This document shows, piece after piece, positions 11,558 through 23,473 of a stretch of 64,000 nucleotides of DNA. The position numbers and the translations under genes were made by a program. Origin of the DNA: Cymodocea nodosa (Eukaryota > Streptophyta > Magnoliopsida > Alismatales > Cymodoceaceae); assembly GCA_036874045.1 (NCBI GenBank), contig JAZBRI010000011.1:8857501-8921500 (forward strand). The letters are read 5' to 3'. The first letter of the stretch is position 1. The number at the start of each line of letters is the position of its first letter. A model generated the notes under the pieces. It was not told the origin of the DNA, did no database searches, and saw only the letters and a program-made list of their open reading frames with translations.

Positions 11558-13370
11558 TGTCGATTAATCTTTGCTATTCACTATAGAACTTAGTGGAAGT
11601 AAAGATTGTGAAACTAGGGTTTTACCAAGGTAGAAACACAAAAGGTTGTTAGTAAAACATTTATAACTCTTCAAGTTTATAAATGGATAAATGGATTCAA
11701 TCATTGAAATCATAAATATAAGATCCGTTACTGATAAATAACTCGTATGCTTACAATAACTGTACGAGTTTTTACAACCGACAAAAGTAGAAGACTTAGC
11801 GTAACTATTCGTGTAAAGAAAATAACTACTAGCTAAGTAAAAATGAGAAAACTCGAAGACTTATGATAACTATTCGAGTTTTATGAGTAGTAAAGCACAT
11901 AACTATACGACAAACTAGAATAGTTATTATCATATTTTAAGTCTTTTATAAAAATATAATAATATTAAGTTAACTATTCGAGTTTCTTGGATGGATATGC
12001 ATAAAAGTCAAAGACTTAAGCATAGCTATTCAAGTTTCTTAAAAGGATAAAATATAAGAATTTAAAACAGAAACTTAGAGACAAATCTAACTAGTCGAGT
12101 TTGTAGAAGAGTAAAAACTTAACAATACAAAAAACTTGGAGGGCTAGATAAAATAGCTGAAATCAAGTGAAATACATAACTATACGTTAAACTAACTAAA
12201 TGAGTCTAACTTTTTATCCGTATAAGTTCCAGAATATTTGCATTTGATTAAATTTATCATTGTTTATCATTGTTTCCTCCCCCTACATAAATGTAGTCTA
12301 GAGAATCTATGACGTACTTAATATTAGGTTGCCAAACCCTAATAGATTTGTCATTAAAGTCCAAATAGTTGACTTAAGTTGGTTGCTAAGCCTTAAATAG
12401 ATTTGTCATTTAAGTTCAAAATCTAGCGTACTTAAACTAGGTCACCAAGCCCCAATAGATTTGAGTCTCTCTACTTTTTTTTTAAAAAAAAAAAATTAAA
12501 TACATAAATAAGTAGTAGATTTAATAATTTAGACTTTCTGGCTTTTATTTTATTCAGTTTATAAAAGAAAATTCATAAAGATATACCTTCAGGTAACTTA
12601 AAAGAATTCAATAATGAGTACACAAACTTAAGAAAATAAATGCATTACATTATGTGTAAAGGATAGATAATAACAAAGATTATATGCACAGATTATAGCA
12701 TAATTGCTATAACACCTATAAAATAAATTAAGCTTGAGTACATTGCCCCCCCTTTTTTTTTATGTATTACCTCCCACAATATCATCTTTTTACGTGATCG
12801 CAATCCCTTGCTTAGGGGAAAGATAACTAGTTACTCAATGATAAGTGAGAACAGGTAACCTTTTTTTTTAAAAATAGAATCTGAATTACCTGTAAAATGA
12901 GTTTTTAGTCAACACATCCCAAACTAGTTGGTTCAAGTGACTAGGGTTTAAGATCCCCCAACGGACTTAATTACTCAAGAAATTGTAGACAAACAATAAA
13001 ATAAGACAATAAATTGAATAAGAGGCAACCGCAAGACTTAATTTTTCTAACAGTATGTTAATAACTTTGCTTTAATAAATGATACATATTTTCTATGTAT
13101 TTTCTAGTTAAAATCTCTATAATGGCATATACATAAGTAACAAAAATACAGTTCTCACTCATATTGAATCAAATTAACTTTCCTTAAGTAACCTTTTCTG
13201 AATTTTTCTTAAATTAATTGATTTCAATAAAAATCAAAATTTCACAAATTCTTAACTACTAGTAAATAGTAATTCTAAAACAGATATTTTGAGTTTTTTT
13301 TTAATAAAGAAATTAAATTCTAAAGTTACTTTGTAACAAACCAAAATATTATGTAATGAACAGGACATAT
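11558..13370 (-). other. Spacer between copia pol and the extra ORF
   Basis: No ORF. It holds an array of AACTCG/AGTTA/TAACTATTCGAG half-motifs (11740-12220), a purine tract (minus strand GTAGGGGGAGGAAAC, about 12269-12283), a roughly 60-bp unit repeated three times with decay (12296-12470, each with ACTTAA followed by GGTTGCCAAGCC-like and AATAGATTTG), and a second strong purine tract (minus strand AAAAAAAAAGGGGGGG, 12745-12762). The repeated unit loosely resembles the gypsy trailer at 57790-57850. Confidence 0.55.
12296..12470 (-). repeat. Three-copy tandem repeat of about 60 bp in the copia spacer
   Basis: Each unit contains ACTTAA, a TTGCCAAACCCTAATAGAT-like core and GTCATTAAAGTCC. The three cores start near 12330, 12388 and 12445. 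Copies have diverged by roughly one in five positions by eye. Confidence 0.5.
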
Positions 13371-14544
13371 TTAAACATCAGACAACCTACAAATACCAAG
13401 TTCTAATCGTAATTTTGAAAAGGTATTCTCATCTAAGGGTTTTGTAAATAGATCTGCTAATTGTTCTATGGTAGGAACAAAATTTAATACTATTTTTCCT
13501 TTTATAACATTATCCCTTAGAAAATTATGTCAAACTTCTATATGTTTAGCTCGTGAATGTAAGACAGGATTTTTAGACAAACTTATTGTAAAACTACTAT
13601 CACAGAAAATCTTAGTTGGTTCATAGGCTAAATTAAAATCTTTTAAAGTTTGTTTGATCCATAGGATTTGAGCACAGCAAAGTGCAGCAGCTATATATTC
13701 AGCTTTAGTTGTAGATAATGCTACACACTTTTGCTTTTTGCTAAACCATGACACTAAAGAATTTCCTAATAATTGACAAGTGTCACTAGTGCTTTTTCTT
13801 TTAGACTTACATCTTGTGAAATAAGCATCACTATAACCCATTAAATTTAAAGAACTGTGTTTAAAGTAAAACAATTCGAAATTGATGGTTCCTAATAGAT
13901 ATTTAAAAATTCGTTTAACAAAAAGTAGGTGTGATTCTTTAAGATTAGATTGACATCTAGCACAAGTACACACACTAAACATAATATCTAGTCAGCTAGC
14001 TGTTAAATAAAGTAATTAATCAATCAAACTTCTATATTGTTTTATATCTACAATTTTTCCAGAGTCATCTTTATCCAACTTAGTGATAGTACTCATTGGT
14101 GTATTCTTTGTTTTAGTGTTGTCTAATCCAAACCTCTTTAATAAATCTTGAGTATATTTTTCTTGTGAAATAAAAGTACCCTGATCTAACTGCTTAATTT
14201 GTAAGCCTAGGAAAAATGATAGTTCATCTATCATAATCATTTCAAATTGATTAGTCATGTCTTTCGATAAGGACTCAACTAATTTATCATTTGTTGCTCC
14301 AAATATGATGTCATCTACAGAGATTTGAACTACCAATATATCTTTTTTGATCTTCTTAATAAAAAGAGTGTGATTTGCCTTTCCCATAGAATACCCTTTT
14401 TCCATAAGAAATTTAGATAATCTTTCATACTAAGACCTAGGGGCTTGTTTAAGGCCATATAGTGCCTTTTTAAGCTTGTAAACATACTCGAGATGTTTTG
14501 AATCTTCAAAACCTAGAGGTTGTTTTACATAAACTTCTTCTTTT
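13371..14544 (-). pseudogene. Copia pol, C-terminal part: reverse transcriptase end and RNase H
   Basis: On the minus strand, the piece right of 14016 gives the RT core (VQISVDDIIFGAT, where the YVDD box has Y changed to S) and ends at 14544, where a solo LTR interrupts it after [12 protein letters not shown] residues. The piece 13982-13530 gives RNase H (GYSDAYF, KSTSDTCQLLGNSLVSWFSK, STTKAEYIAA). The C-terminus QLADLFTKPL runs to a stop at 13371-13373. An in-frame stop lies at KHIEV. The gene copies RNA into DNA and removes the RNA strand in the virus-like particle; this copy is dead. It continues at 17522. Confidence 0.85.
14540..14544. other. Target site duplication CTTTT (left)
   Basis: CTTTT precedes the solo LTR start TGAAAGG and is repeated at 17522-17526 after its end (CTAACA). 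Together they mark a clean insertion into the copia reverse transcriptase coding region. Confidence 0.8.
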
Positions 14545-17521
14545 TGAAAGGATCGAATGGCACACTAGAGGAGGGGTGAATAGTGTCCTAATAAAGTTTA
14601 TTTTTCTTTTAAAATTTTCAGAAGCTGTTGACACTAATGAACCCTGATTAATTGATTTTAAAATTAAAAACTAGTAGTGCAGAAAGTAAAGAACACAAGA
14701 GATTTATAGTGGTTCCCCAAACTGGGTAGTCCACTCCTCAAGGCCATAACCTCAAGAAATCCACTAAGTGCTTTTAAGGCTAAGCACAAACCTTAAACAA
14801 GTTGCTTTTGCAGGCTAAGCAACAACCTTACAGATGTTTTTAAAGGCTAAACAAAAGCCTCACACAAAGCACCAACTTTGTGTACTCAAGACCCCAATCT
14901 TGAGCAAGTGAAGTACCACACTTCACTCTCTTCACTAAGGCCTTGACCTTGTGAAGGTATACTCACAACACCCTTGTGAGTTAAGGTTTTCAAGTAAACG
15001 AGAATACAATTTAAAACCAGGAGTCACTGACTCAAAATGAAAATGACACACAACACTAGATCAACTCCTATGAAGAGTTGACACAGAAGCTCTGAGGAGA
15101 TTTCTTGATGGATCTACAGTTGATGATCTTCTAGACTTTTTTGCAGATGAATCTGAAAGGACCTCTAGATTTTGATAATGCAAAAATCAATGTAAGGTTT
15201 TGAATTGTATTTATTAGGATTAGTCTGTACAACAAAAAGATCAGAAGACAAACAAATCGAAGCAACAAACAAGTTGCAGTAAATCTCAGAATATGTTGCT
15301 ATAGAAAATCGGACAGTTAAGAATTGTATTTCTTAGGATAAAAAAGATTGAATGATCAGATAGTTAAGGAGTTAACTATCCGGAAGCTTAAAGGACTTTT
15401 CGGAGAGTTATAGGTATAACTATCCGAAAGTTAAGTCATTCAATAAATCACGTGCAGAAATACAGAACGGAAGCTTAAAGGACTTGTCGGAGAGTTAGAT
15501 AACTATCCGAGTTTTCTTTTCAGAGAGTTAGATAACTATTCGAGTTTTTTGGTAAGTTATAGGTATAACTTTCCGGAACTTAAGTCATCCTATTATGCAC
15601 GTGTAGAATAGAGAAGTCGGTAGTCAAATGCTTAAAGGAAAAATCAGAGAGTTAGATAACTATCCGAAATTCTGAAGCCTTTCGGTAAGTTACAGTTATA
15701 ATCATCCGATTGAATGTCAGCTCATAGTAAATATTCTGGAATCCTTCCTGGCAGAAAGTTTAAGTGATCTTTCGGTGAGTTATAGATATTCTTTGGAGAG
15801 TTACACAGCTAACTATCTGAAAGGTTAAGAAAATCGGAAGGACATCTTGAAATAACTTTCTAAACGGTAACTTACCGTATTTGGGACTGAAGTCTAATCA
15901 AGTATAGTAGAATACATCCATTGGAAGAAAATATGATCGTTACACATGCTTGGTATATATACAAGATAAAGACAACAGATGTAGATAGTGCTTTTGCTCA
16001 TACATATACTTACACCAAGCTCAACAGAAGAAAAGTTTTAGATATCAAATCATCTTCAACACTTACAAACCAAATTTCAGAAGCTCATCACACATTCAAC
16101 TCTGCTATTCATAAGATAGTGTTTACTTAAACCTATAAAGCTCAACAGAAGAAAACGCATATCTATTTTAGTTGGTTTTTGCTTAAACCTTAAAGCAAGT
16201 GATTGTAAGTTTGCAAGAGCTTAGTGAAGCCCAAGTATCCCTTGAGGGTGGACTAGCCGTTAGTGGTGAACCACCTAAAAATCTCTATGTGATTTCTTTC
16301 ATTGTATGTTTGTTATCACTTTAGATTAAACTACTTCTAAAAGGTTAAGAAACGAATTTTTACCATTCACCCCCCCTCTAGTAAGCCTTAAGGTCCTAAC
16401 AGAATCTTCAAGGTGTTTGTAAAATTATTGAACAAACCATTTCTCCTTTCGAGTGTTGAAAAATTCTATGTGTGTCTTTCAGTTTTCTGCAAAATCCTTT
16501 TTATTTTTCCTTCGAGATTTGCATAAGTGGAAAGAATTTTGAAATGGTCAGATGTCTTATGTAGGAATTCATTTTTGGTAACCTTCAATCATATTAAGTT
16601 GATATCTGCAATCAAAAGATATCTTGCCACAAAGATTAGTCAATTAATACTAGTTGCAGTTTCTATAAAAATAAAATCTTCGGAGGCTTTCAGAAAATCG
16701 GAGACTTAAACAGATAACTTGTCGAAACTCAAAATCATTTCGGATATTTAGAACTAACTTACCGAAAGACCACTTAAGTCATGTATTAAAAAATGAAACA
16801 CGTGTCCTTCAGAAATCGCGTTATAAAATATTAAAAAATAAACTATCTGATAGAGTGGACATGTTTCGAATACTTATAAAGATAACTCTCCGATCCTTAT
16901 GTCATTTCAGATAGTTACATAGGTAACCTTCCGAAAAGTCACTTAAGTTAGAAAATAAAAGAAAACTCAACCATCCGAAGCTTAAAACAGTTTTTGGATA
17001 CTTACTAAAGATAACTCTTTGATTCTTAAGAGTTTTCGGATAGTTACATCGTAACCTTCCGAAAAGTCACTTAAGCCAAGTGATGAGAGATTGACACGTG
17101 TCCTTCAGAAGAAAGTAACCAAAAATATATTAAAAACAAAGAAATAGGTAACTCTCTGGAATAAAAACCTTAACTATCCGAAACCAAAGGGATTTCAGAG
17201 ACTTACCATAAAAATCATATCCGGACATAAAAAGACTTAACTCACCAAAGATAAATACTTTTCAGATAATTATTAATATAACCATCCGAAAAGCTAGGAG
17301 AGAGAGACATAACCATCCGATTTGTTTGGTGACTTATAAAATAACTCTCCAATCAAAACACTGTAGACAAAATAACCTGCCGAAATCTAATTTAAAAGAT
17401 TTTGAGAACAAAGTAGTTAGCCAAAATTCATTTGAGTAAAAAGACATCTAACACATGGCACAAATAATTAAACTACATTTTTTCATCATCAAAATTAACT
17501 GATAAAATAAATGAACTAACA
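14545..17521 (-). mobile_element. Solo copia-type LTR in pol, itself interrupted
   Basis: The left end is TGAAAGGATC with AGAGGAGGGGTGAATAG, the right end GAACTAACA, with CTTTT on both sides. The orientation of the G-rich terminus gives a minus-strand sense. Excluding the inserted LTR and its duplication, it is about 1.7 kb. From 16680 to 17400 it carries many CCGAAA/AGTTA half-motifs, CACGTGTCC and ACTTAAG. No internal coding sequence is present, so it is a solo LTR produced by LTR-LTR recombination. Confidence 0.8.
15154..16401 (+). mobile_element. Solo copia-type LTR nested in the previous solo LTR
   Basis: It begins TGAAAGGACC and ends GGTCCTAACA, with the duplication GAATC at 15149-15153 and 16402-16406. 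The TTTTGATAATGCAAA box lies near its left end and ATTCACCCCCCCTC near its right end, so sense is plus. It is the reverse complement match of 42611-44216. The array 15350-15850 contains GGAGAGTTA, TAACTATCCGAA and CACGTG motifs. It is the youngest of three nested events at this spot. Confidence 0.85.
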
Positions 17522-18908
17522 CTTTTATATATCCATTTAAAAAAGTAGTCTTAACATCCATTTAATATAATTTGAAATCCATATAACAAGTATATGCTAA
17601 CAAAATTCATATTGATTCTAGTTTAACAATAGGAGTAAATGTTTCATCATAGTCAATTCCTTCCTCTTGCTTGTAACCTTAAGCAACTAACCTAGCTTTA
17701 TTTTTAACTATATGTCCATCCTGATCTACTTTGTTTCTAAATACCCACCTTATTCCTATTATGGATTGATTTTCAAGTGGTGGAACTAGCCCATACCTCA
17801 TTTCTTATAAATTAATTTAGCTCATCTTGCATAGCTAAATACCAAAATTCATCTTCTAAGGCATCTTCAATTTTCTTAGGTTCTAGTAAGTAAACAAATG
17901 AATAAGCATCACAAATGTTGACTACTGATGACCTAATCCTAACTCCTTGATTAGGATCACCTATTATCTGATCAATAGGATGAGATGAAGCATAACGCCA
18001 ATTTCTATGTTGTTCCACATTTTCTATAGGTATGACATTATTTTCTTCTAAATCTTCATCATTTAAGTTTATATTTCTTATTCCGTCAGATAATCTCTCA
18101 ATTTCTCTATCAACATCATTTGGTACCATTTCTAGGAGAATTTCTAAATCAAAGCTTTCAGCATGTCTAAAATCCAAACGAGAATTTTCATGAAATTTCA
18201 CATGCAAGGTTTCCTCAATGGTTTTTGTTGATTTGTTATGTACTCTATATGCCTTACTTCTAATGGAATAACCAACAAAAATACCCTCATCTGTTTTGGC
18301 TCTAAATTTGTCTCTATGTTCCTTAGTGTTTAGAATAAAACACTTACAGTCAAAAGGTTTTAAATAACTTATTTTGGGAACCCTGTTATACCATATCTCA
18401 TAAGGAGTTTTATCCAAAATTGATCTTAGATGTACTCTATTTATAACATAACATACTGCATGAACTACTTCTGCTTAAAGAGATAGGGGTAACTTATTTT
18501 CATTTAACATGGTTCTAGACATTTCCTGAAGTGATCTATTTTACGTTCTACTATCCCATTTTGTGAAGGAGCTCTTGGAAATGAGTACTTATGATCTATG
18601 CCTAATTCTCCACAAAAGGTATCCATTTGATCATTATCAAATTATGTACCATGATCACTCCTAAGTTTTTGAATTTTAACATTTTTCTCATTCTGAACTT
18701 TATTACAGAATATCTTAAATATTTCAAAAACTTCAGTTTTATTAGCTAGAAAATAAACCCAAGTAAACCTAGAATAGTCATCAACTAGTACAAAAATATA
18801 ATGTTTACCTCCTAGACTGGTTGTCCTAGTAAGTCCAAATAAATCCATATGCACTAGTTTTAATACTCTTTTGCTTGTTATTTCATTTAAACTTTTAAAG
18901 GATGTTTT
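17522..18908 (-). pseudogene. Copia pol, integrase and N-terminal reverse transcriptase
   Basis: The minus strand from 18908 gives the integrase catalytic core start (LVHMDLFG, VLVDDYSRFTWVYFL, then RSDHGT). After further decay it continues into the region 18417-17812 with TPYEIWYNRVPKISYLKPFDC and KFRAKTDEGIFVGYS, typical of the copia integrase C-terminus. The piece 17811-17527 is the RT N-terminus, with EEGIDYDETFTP-like and MDVKTTFLNG. It ends at the CTTTT duplication and resumes at 14544. Several stops and frame changes are present. The N-terminal zinc-finger part of integrase is missing because the nested Sirevirus begins at 18909 within codons for KTSFKS. Confidence 0.85.
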
Positions 18909-19999
18909 TGTTAGGATCGATAGGCTCACTAGAGGGGGGGTGAATGGTGAAGGTGTATAAATTTTACTTCTTTTTAATTAAGAATCAACTGATTCTATAA
19001 AACAGAGTGTATCTGAAATTATATGTAGCTCACTGTGTAATGTATGATCATTTTCTCTATGTCCTTTATCTTCTCTTTACTCTTCATATATATACCAAGA
19101 AGTATAACGAACATATTTACTTCCAACGGATGTTTTCTGCTATACTAGATATGTAGCAATCCCAAAAATAGTAAGTTACAATTCTATCTAATGTTTAGTA
19201 AGCAACCTTCCGATTCCCTTTGATTTTCGGATGGTTATATGTGTAACTCACTGAAGAACATCTTTAACTCACAAAAAAATCACTTAAGTCTTTCTACCAT
19301 GTAGGATTTCAGGTCATACAATGAGTTGTCACCTAATCGGATACTTATAACTATAACTTACCGAACTGTCCTTTAACTGTTGGATAGTTAGCTACAGTAA
19401 CCCTCCGAAATCCTTCTCTTTAAATTTCTAATTGCTTTCTTATTTCAACACGTGCATAAAAGAATAACTTAAGTTTTCAGAAAGAAGTTTGTAACCTTCC
19501 GAAAATTCTTATTTTTCGGATAGTTAGCTTTCTAACTCACCAAAAAATCACTTAAAGTCTTTTGTTCTAGATTTCTACACATGGGTAATTGAATGACTTA
19601 TGTTTTGGATAGTTAACTTTTCTAACTTATCGAAAACTCATTTAGCTTCTGGATAGTTAACTCGTTAACTCTCTGATCTTTCAATCTTTCTTAACTATCC
19701 AATCATTTAATTCTTTGAATGCTTTATAAATTCAGATAGTTATCCTTCTAACTATCTGACAGTATTTCTGCTACTTTACTCTTCGAATACTTAAGCCTGT
19801 TACTCACTGAAAATTTACTTTCTTTCGGATACTTGGCTTGGTAACTTTCAGATTTTCTTATAGCTTTATGGCAGTAAATTCTGAACTACCTGAAACTATT
19901 TATCTGCCTTATGATCTTTAGCTGCACTATCTTCATTGTGAAATACAATATATTTCCTTACATAGGTTTTTGCATTATCAAAATACTAAGGTCCTAACA
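18909..19999 (-). repeat. 3' LTR of the nested Sirevirus
   Basis: It runs from TGTTAGGATCGATAGG to GGTCCTAACA (1091 bp) and matches 25075-26168 at about 95 percent by eye. The stretch 19195-19860 is full of paired motifs such as CGGATAGTTAG and TAACTCACCGAA, plus CACGTGC and ACTTAAG. Repeated palindromic motifs in LTRs are an established sirevirus feature. Confidence 0.9.
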
Positions 20000-20290
20000 A
20001 TCTCCCCCTTTTTGATAATGACAAAATCCTTTACATTTATTTACATGTATTTCACTCCCTAGATTGTTTCTATACATTCAGTCACACAGAAACTAAGTAA
20101 GGCAACGACTTACAAGGAATATAATGAAGAGAAGTTAATTCCTCCCCCTGATTGAGTGTTGTCTTCTCCTCTTGTCTGTGTGCTGGAATTTTCTTCCCCC
20201 TTTTAATACTTCTCCTTCTGTCTGTGTTGGAAATGCTGTAAGTTTTCTATATTCTTTTCCAATTTCCATATTCTTCTCCCCCTTTTTGTC
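20000..20290 (-). other. Multiplied polypurine tracts of the nested Sirevirus
   Basis: Four C-rich plus-strand blocks (purine-rich on the sense strand) lie at about 20002-20013 (abutting the LTR), 20138-20146, 20189-20200 and 20273-20287, each of the form AAAAGGGGGAG or close to it. Such multiplication is characteristic of sireviruses. The first is the likely primer for plus-strand synthesis. Confidence 0.75.
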
Positions 20291-20409
20291 ATTATATAAA
20301 AAGGTGACTAATATTTGTAAAACTAATATCTAATATGTCCTGCACGAGTACATGTTAACAAAAAGCAAGCTCCCATATGGTGAGCTTGAGGAATAATAAA
20401 TGAAAGCAT

Positions 20410-21829
20410 TTACAGATCATGCAATGAACATATGCCTAGATTTCTTCTAATATGATTAAAGGTAGATTCATTTAAGGGTTTTGTGAAAATATCTGCAAGT
20501 TGATTTTCTGTTGGAACAAACTTGAGTGAGATGTTCCCTTTTTCCACATGATCTCTCAAAAAATGATGTCTAATCTCGATATGCTTGGCTCTAGTATGAA
20601 GTACTGTATTCTTAGATAAGCTTATTGCACTGCTATTATCACAAAATATAACTGTATTCTGAATTTTCAGTCTATAGTCTGCTAAAGTTTGTTGCATCCA
20701 AAGAATTTGAGCACAACACAGACCTGCTGCAATATATTCGGCTTCAATAGTAGATAATGCAATACAATTTTGTTTCCTACTAAACCAAGAGATTAATGAA
20801 TTTCCAAGTAGTTGACATATGCCACTAGTACTTTTTCTGTCAAATCTGCTGCCTGCATAATCTGCATCACTATAGCTTGTTAACATTAGATTACTATCAG
20901 TTGAGTAGAATAATCTGAAATCTTTGGTGCCTTGTAGATATTTGAAAATTCTTTTGACTGATTTCAAATGAGATTCCTTGGGTGATGCTTGAAATCTAGC
21001 ACACAAGTATACATTGAACATAATATTTGGCCTGCTTGCTGAAAGATACAATAGGGATCCAATCATACCTCTATATTTCTTTTGATCTACTGCAACACTT
21101 GAATCATCCATTTCAAGTTTAGTGCTTGAACTTATTGGAGTATTTGCAGATTTGATGTTTTCATAACCAAATTTCTTCAACATCTCTTTGCAGTAATTCT
21201 CTTGGTTGACAAAGATGCCATTTTGCACTTGTTGGATCTGTAAGCCTAAGAAAAACTTTAATTCTCCCATCATGCTCATTTCAAATTTATTTTTCATCAA
21301 ATTTTGAAATCCATGATAGAGTTTTTCTAAAGTGGCTCCAAAAACTATATCATCAACATATATCTGTACAATCAAAAGTTTTGATAAACAAAGTGTTGTC
21401 CACTTTGCCTATAGAGAAATTATTTTCAGTTAAGAACTTTTTCAATTTCTCATACCAAGCCTTAGGTGCCTATTTCAAACCATATAAAGCTTTTCTTAGT
21501 TTGTAGACATGATTTGGCTTGACTTCATCTTCAAATCTGGGAGGTTGTTTAACAAAAACTTCTTCCTGAATTTCTCCATTTAAAAAGGCACTTTTCACAT
21601 CTATCTGAAATAATTTTATTTTCATACTACTTGCAAAAGCAAGCAACATTCTGATAGCTTCTATTCTAGCTACAGGTGCAAAAGTTTCTTCATAGTCAAT
21701 ACCTTCTTGCTGATTATAGCCTTGTGCAACTAGTCGAGCTTTATTTTTGAGTATATTTCCTTCTTCATCTAATTTGTTTTTGAAAATCCATTTAATTCCA
21801 ATGATGGATTTTCCTGCAGGTTTTTCCAC
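20410..21829 (-). pseudogene. Sirevirus reverse transcriptase and RNase H
   Basis: The piece 21829-21470 is the RT N-terminus (GIKWIFKNKLDEEG, ARLVAQGYNQQEGIDYEETF, IDVKSAFLNGEIQEEVFVKQ), ending at a TAG that replaces the Gln of LYGLKQAP. After a frame change, 21375-20410 is an intact 321-residue stretch with the catalytic YVDDIVFG, the RNase H region SYSDADYAGSRFDRKSTSG, and the C-terminal ADIFTKPL ending HDL. The enzyme would copy the element RNA and degrade the template. Only a stop and a frameshift separate this copy from a continuous frame in the RT part. Confidence 0.9.
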
Positions 21830-23472
21830 TAATTCCCAATCATTGTTTTTCTGGAACTAATTTAATTCTTCCTGCATAGTCATTGTCTAGTAAGTATCCT
21901 TACAAGGTTCATCTACTGATTTTGTCTCTATTTCTGACACAAATGCATAAAAATTGCAAATATCTTGTGCTTTGCTTCGAGTTTGTACCCCTTTAGTTGT
22001 ATTTCCAATTATTTGTTCCACGAGGTGATCAGATCTGAACTTCCAACTGTTATGATTCTGATACCTATTGTTATGATTCTGATCTGAAGCTTAAGATTTG
22101 AGTTTCTGCTTGCAATTATCTTTTTCAAAATATTCATTTTCACTGTCACTATCAATCTTCAAATTTTTGAAATTCTGTATCAGATCTTCATCAAACTAAA
22201 CATTTATAATTTCCTCTACTCTTCTATCTTTAGCAAAATATACTCTATAAGCTTTGCTTCTGGATGAGTATCCAACAAGTATGACAGGTTCAGACTTTGC
22301 ATCAAACTTGTCTTTAGCATTTCTAGTGTTTAAGACAAAGCATTTGCATCCAAATGTCTTAAAGTAGCCAACATTTGGAGTCTTATCAAACTAAATTTCA
22401 AATGGTGTCTTATTCATCATAGATCTGATGTGAGTTCTGTTGGAAATGTGACAAGTTGTTCCTACAACTTCAGTCTAGAGAAATTTTGGCAGATCAGTGG
22501 CATTCAACATAGTTCTAGCCATTTCTTGCAATGTCCTATTTTTCCTTTCCACAACTCTATTTTGAGTTGGAGTTCTAGGACAGGAGAATTCATGCAGGAT
22601 TCTGAATGAATTGCAAAGATTTTCAAATTCATAGTTTTCAAATTCTCCTTCATGATCACTTTTGATTGTCTTCACTATTAGTTCCTTCTGATTCTGAACT
22701 CTTATGTAGAAGTTTCTGAACTCATTGCAAGTTTCATTTTTATGTGTAAAAAATATTACCCAAGTTAATCTAGAGAAATCATCAACAATAACAAAGGTAT
22801 ATTTTCGACCCTAAGACTTGATACTTGAGAATGGCCAAACAAATCCAGATGTAGCAGTTCCAATGGCCTTTTGGTGGTAAATTCATTTTTTCTATGAAAA
22901 AAAGTTCTCTTCTACTTCCCTAGCATACAATCATTGCACACCCTATCTTTCTTAAATGTAAGTTTAGGCAGTCCCCTAACAAGATCACCCTTTGATAACT
23001 TTTTAAGAGTCTTCATACTAACGTGACCAAGTCTTTTATGTCATAGCCAATCATCTTCACTAGATGCTATCAAACAGAAATTGCTTGCAAAATTTTCACA
23101 TGGAAAGTTTAATGTATAAATTGAGCAATTTCTAATACTAGTAAATTTTATTTCATTTGTAGCTGGATCAATAATGTGACAATTTTTAGTAGTAAAAGAA
23201 ACTATATAACCTTTATCACATAATTATCCTACACTTAATAAATTTTTGTTTAATCCATTGACATGCAAGACATTCTCAATTATACCATTTTTAGATGTAA
23301 TATTTCCTATTGCATTTATTTTACACTTTTCATTATTTTCAAACTTAACAGATCCTGAACTTAAGCTTTTAACAGAATAAAGAAAACTTTTCTTACCTGT
23401 CATGTGCTTTGAGCATCCACTATCTACAATCCATTTTGTTGTACATGCTTGGAGCTCCTTGTCATCTTGCAA
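21830..23472 (-). pseudogene. Sirevirus protease and integrase
   Basis: The piece 23472-23224 holds the aspartic protease (TTKWIVDSGCSKHMTG, with DSG as active site) and its C-terminal GLNKNLLSVG. Downstream lies the zinc-finger region (KRLGHVSMKTLKKLSKGD, CNDCMLGK, about 23045-22915), then LELLHLDLFG at about 22855, and in 22675-22475 the catalytic core with SDHEGEFEN, PRTPTQNRVVERKNRTLQEM. A further piece to about 21830 matches the copia integrase C-terminus. Several stops and frame changes occur. Protease would process the polyprotein; integrase would insert the cDNA. Confidence 0.85.
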
Positions 23473-23473
23473 A

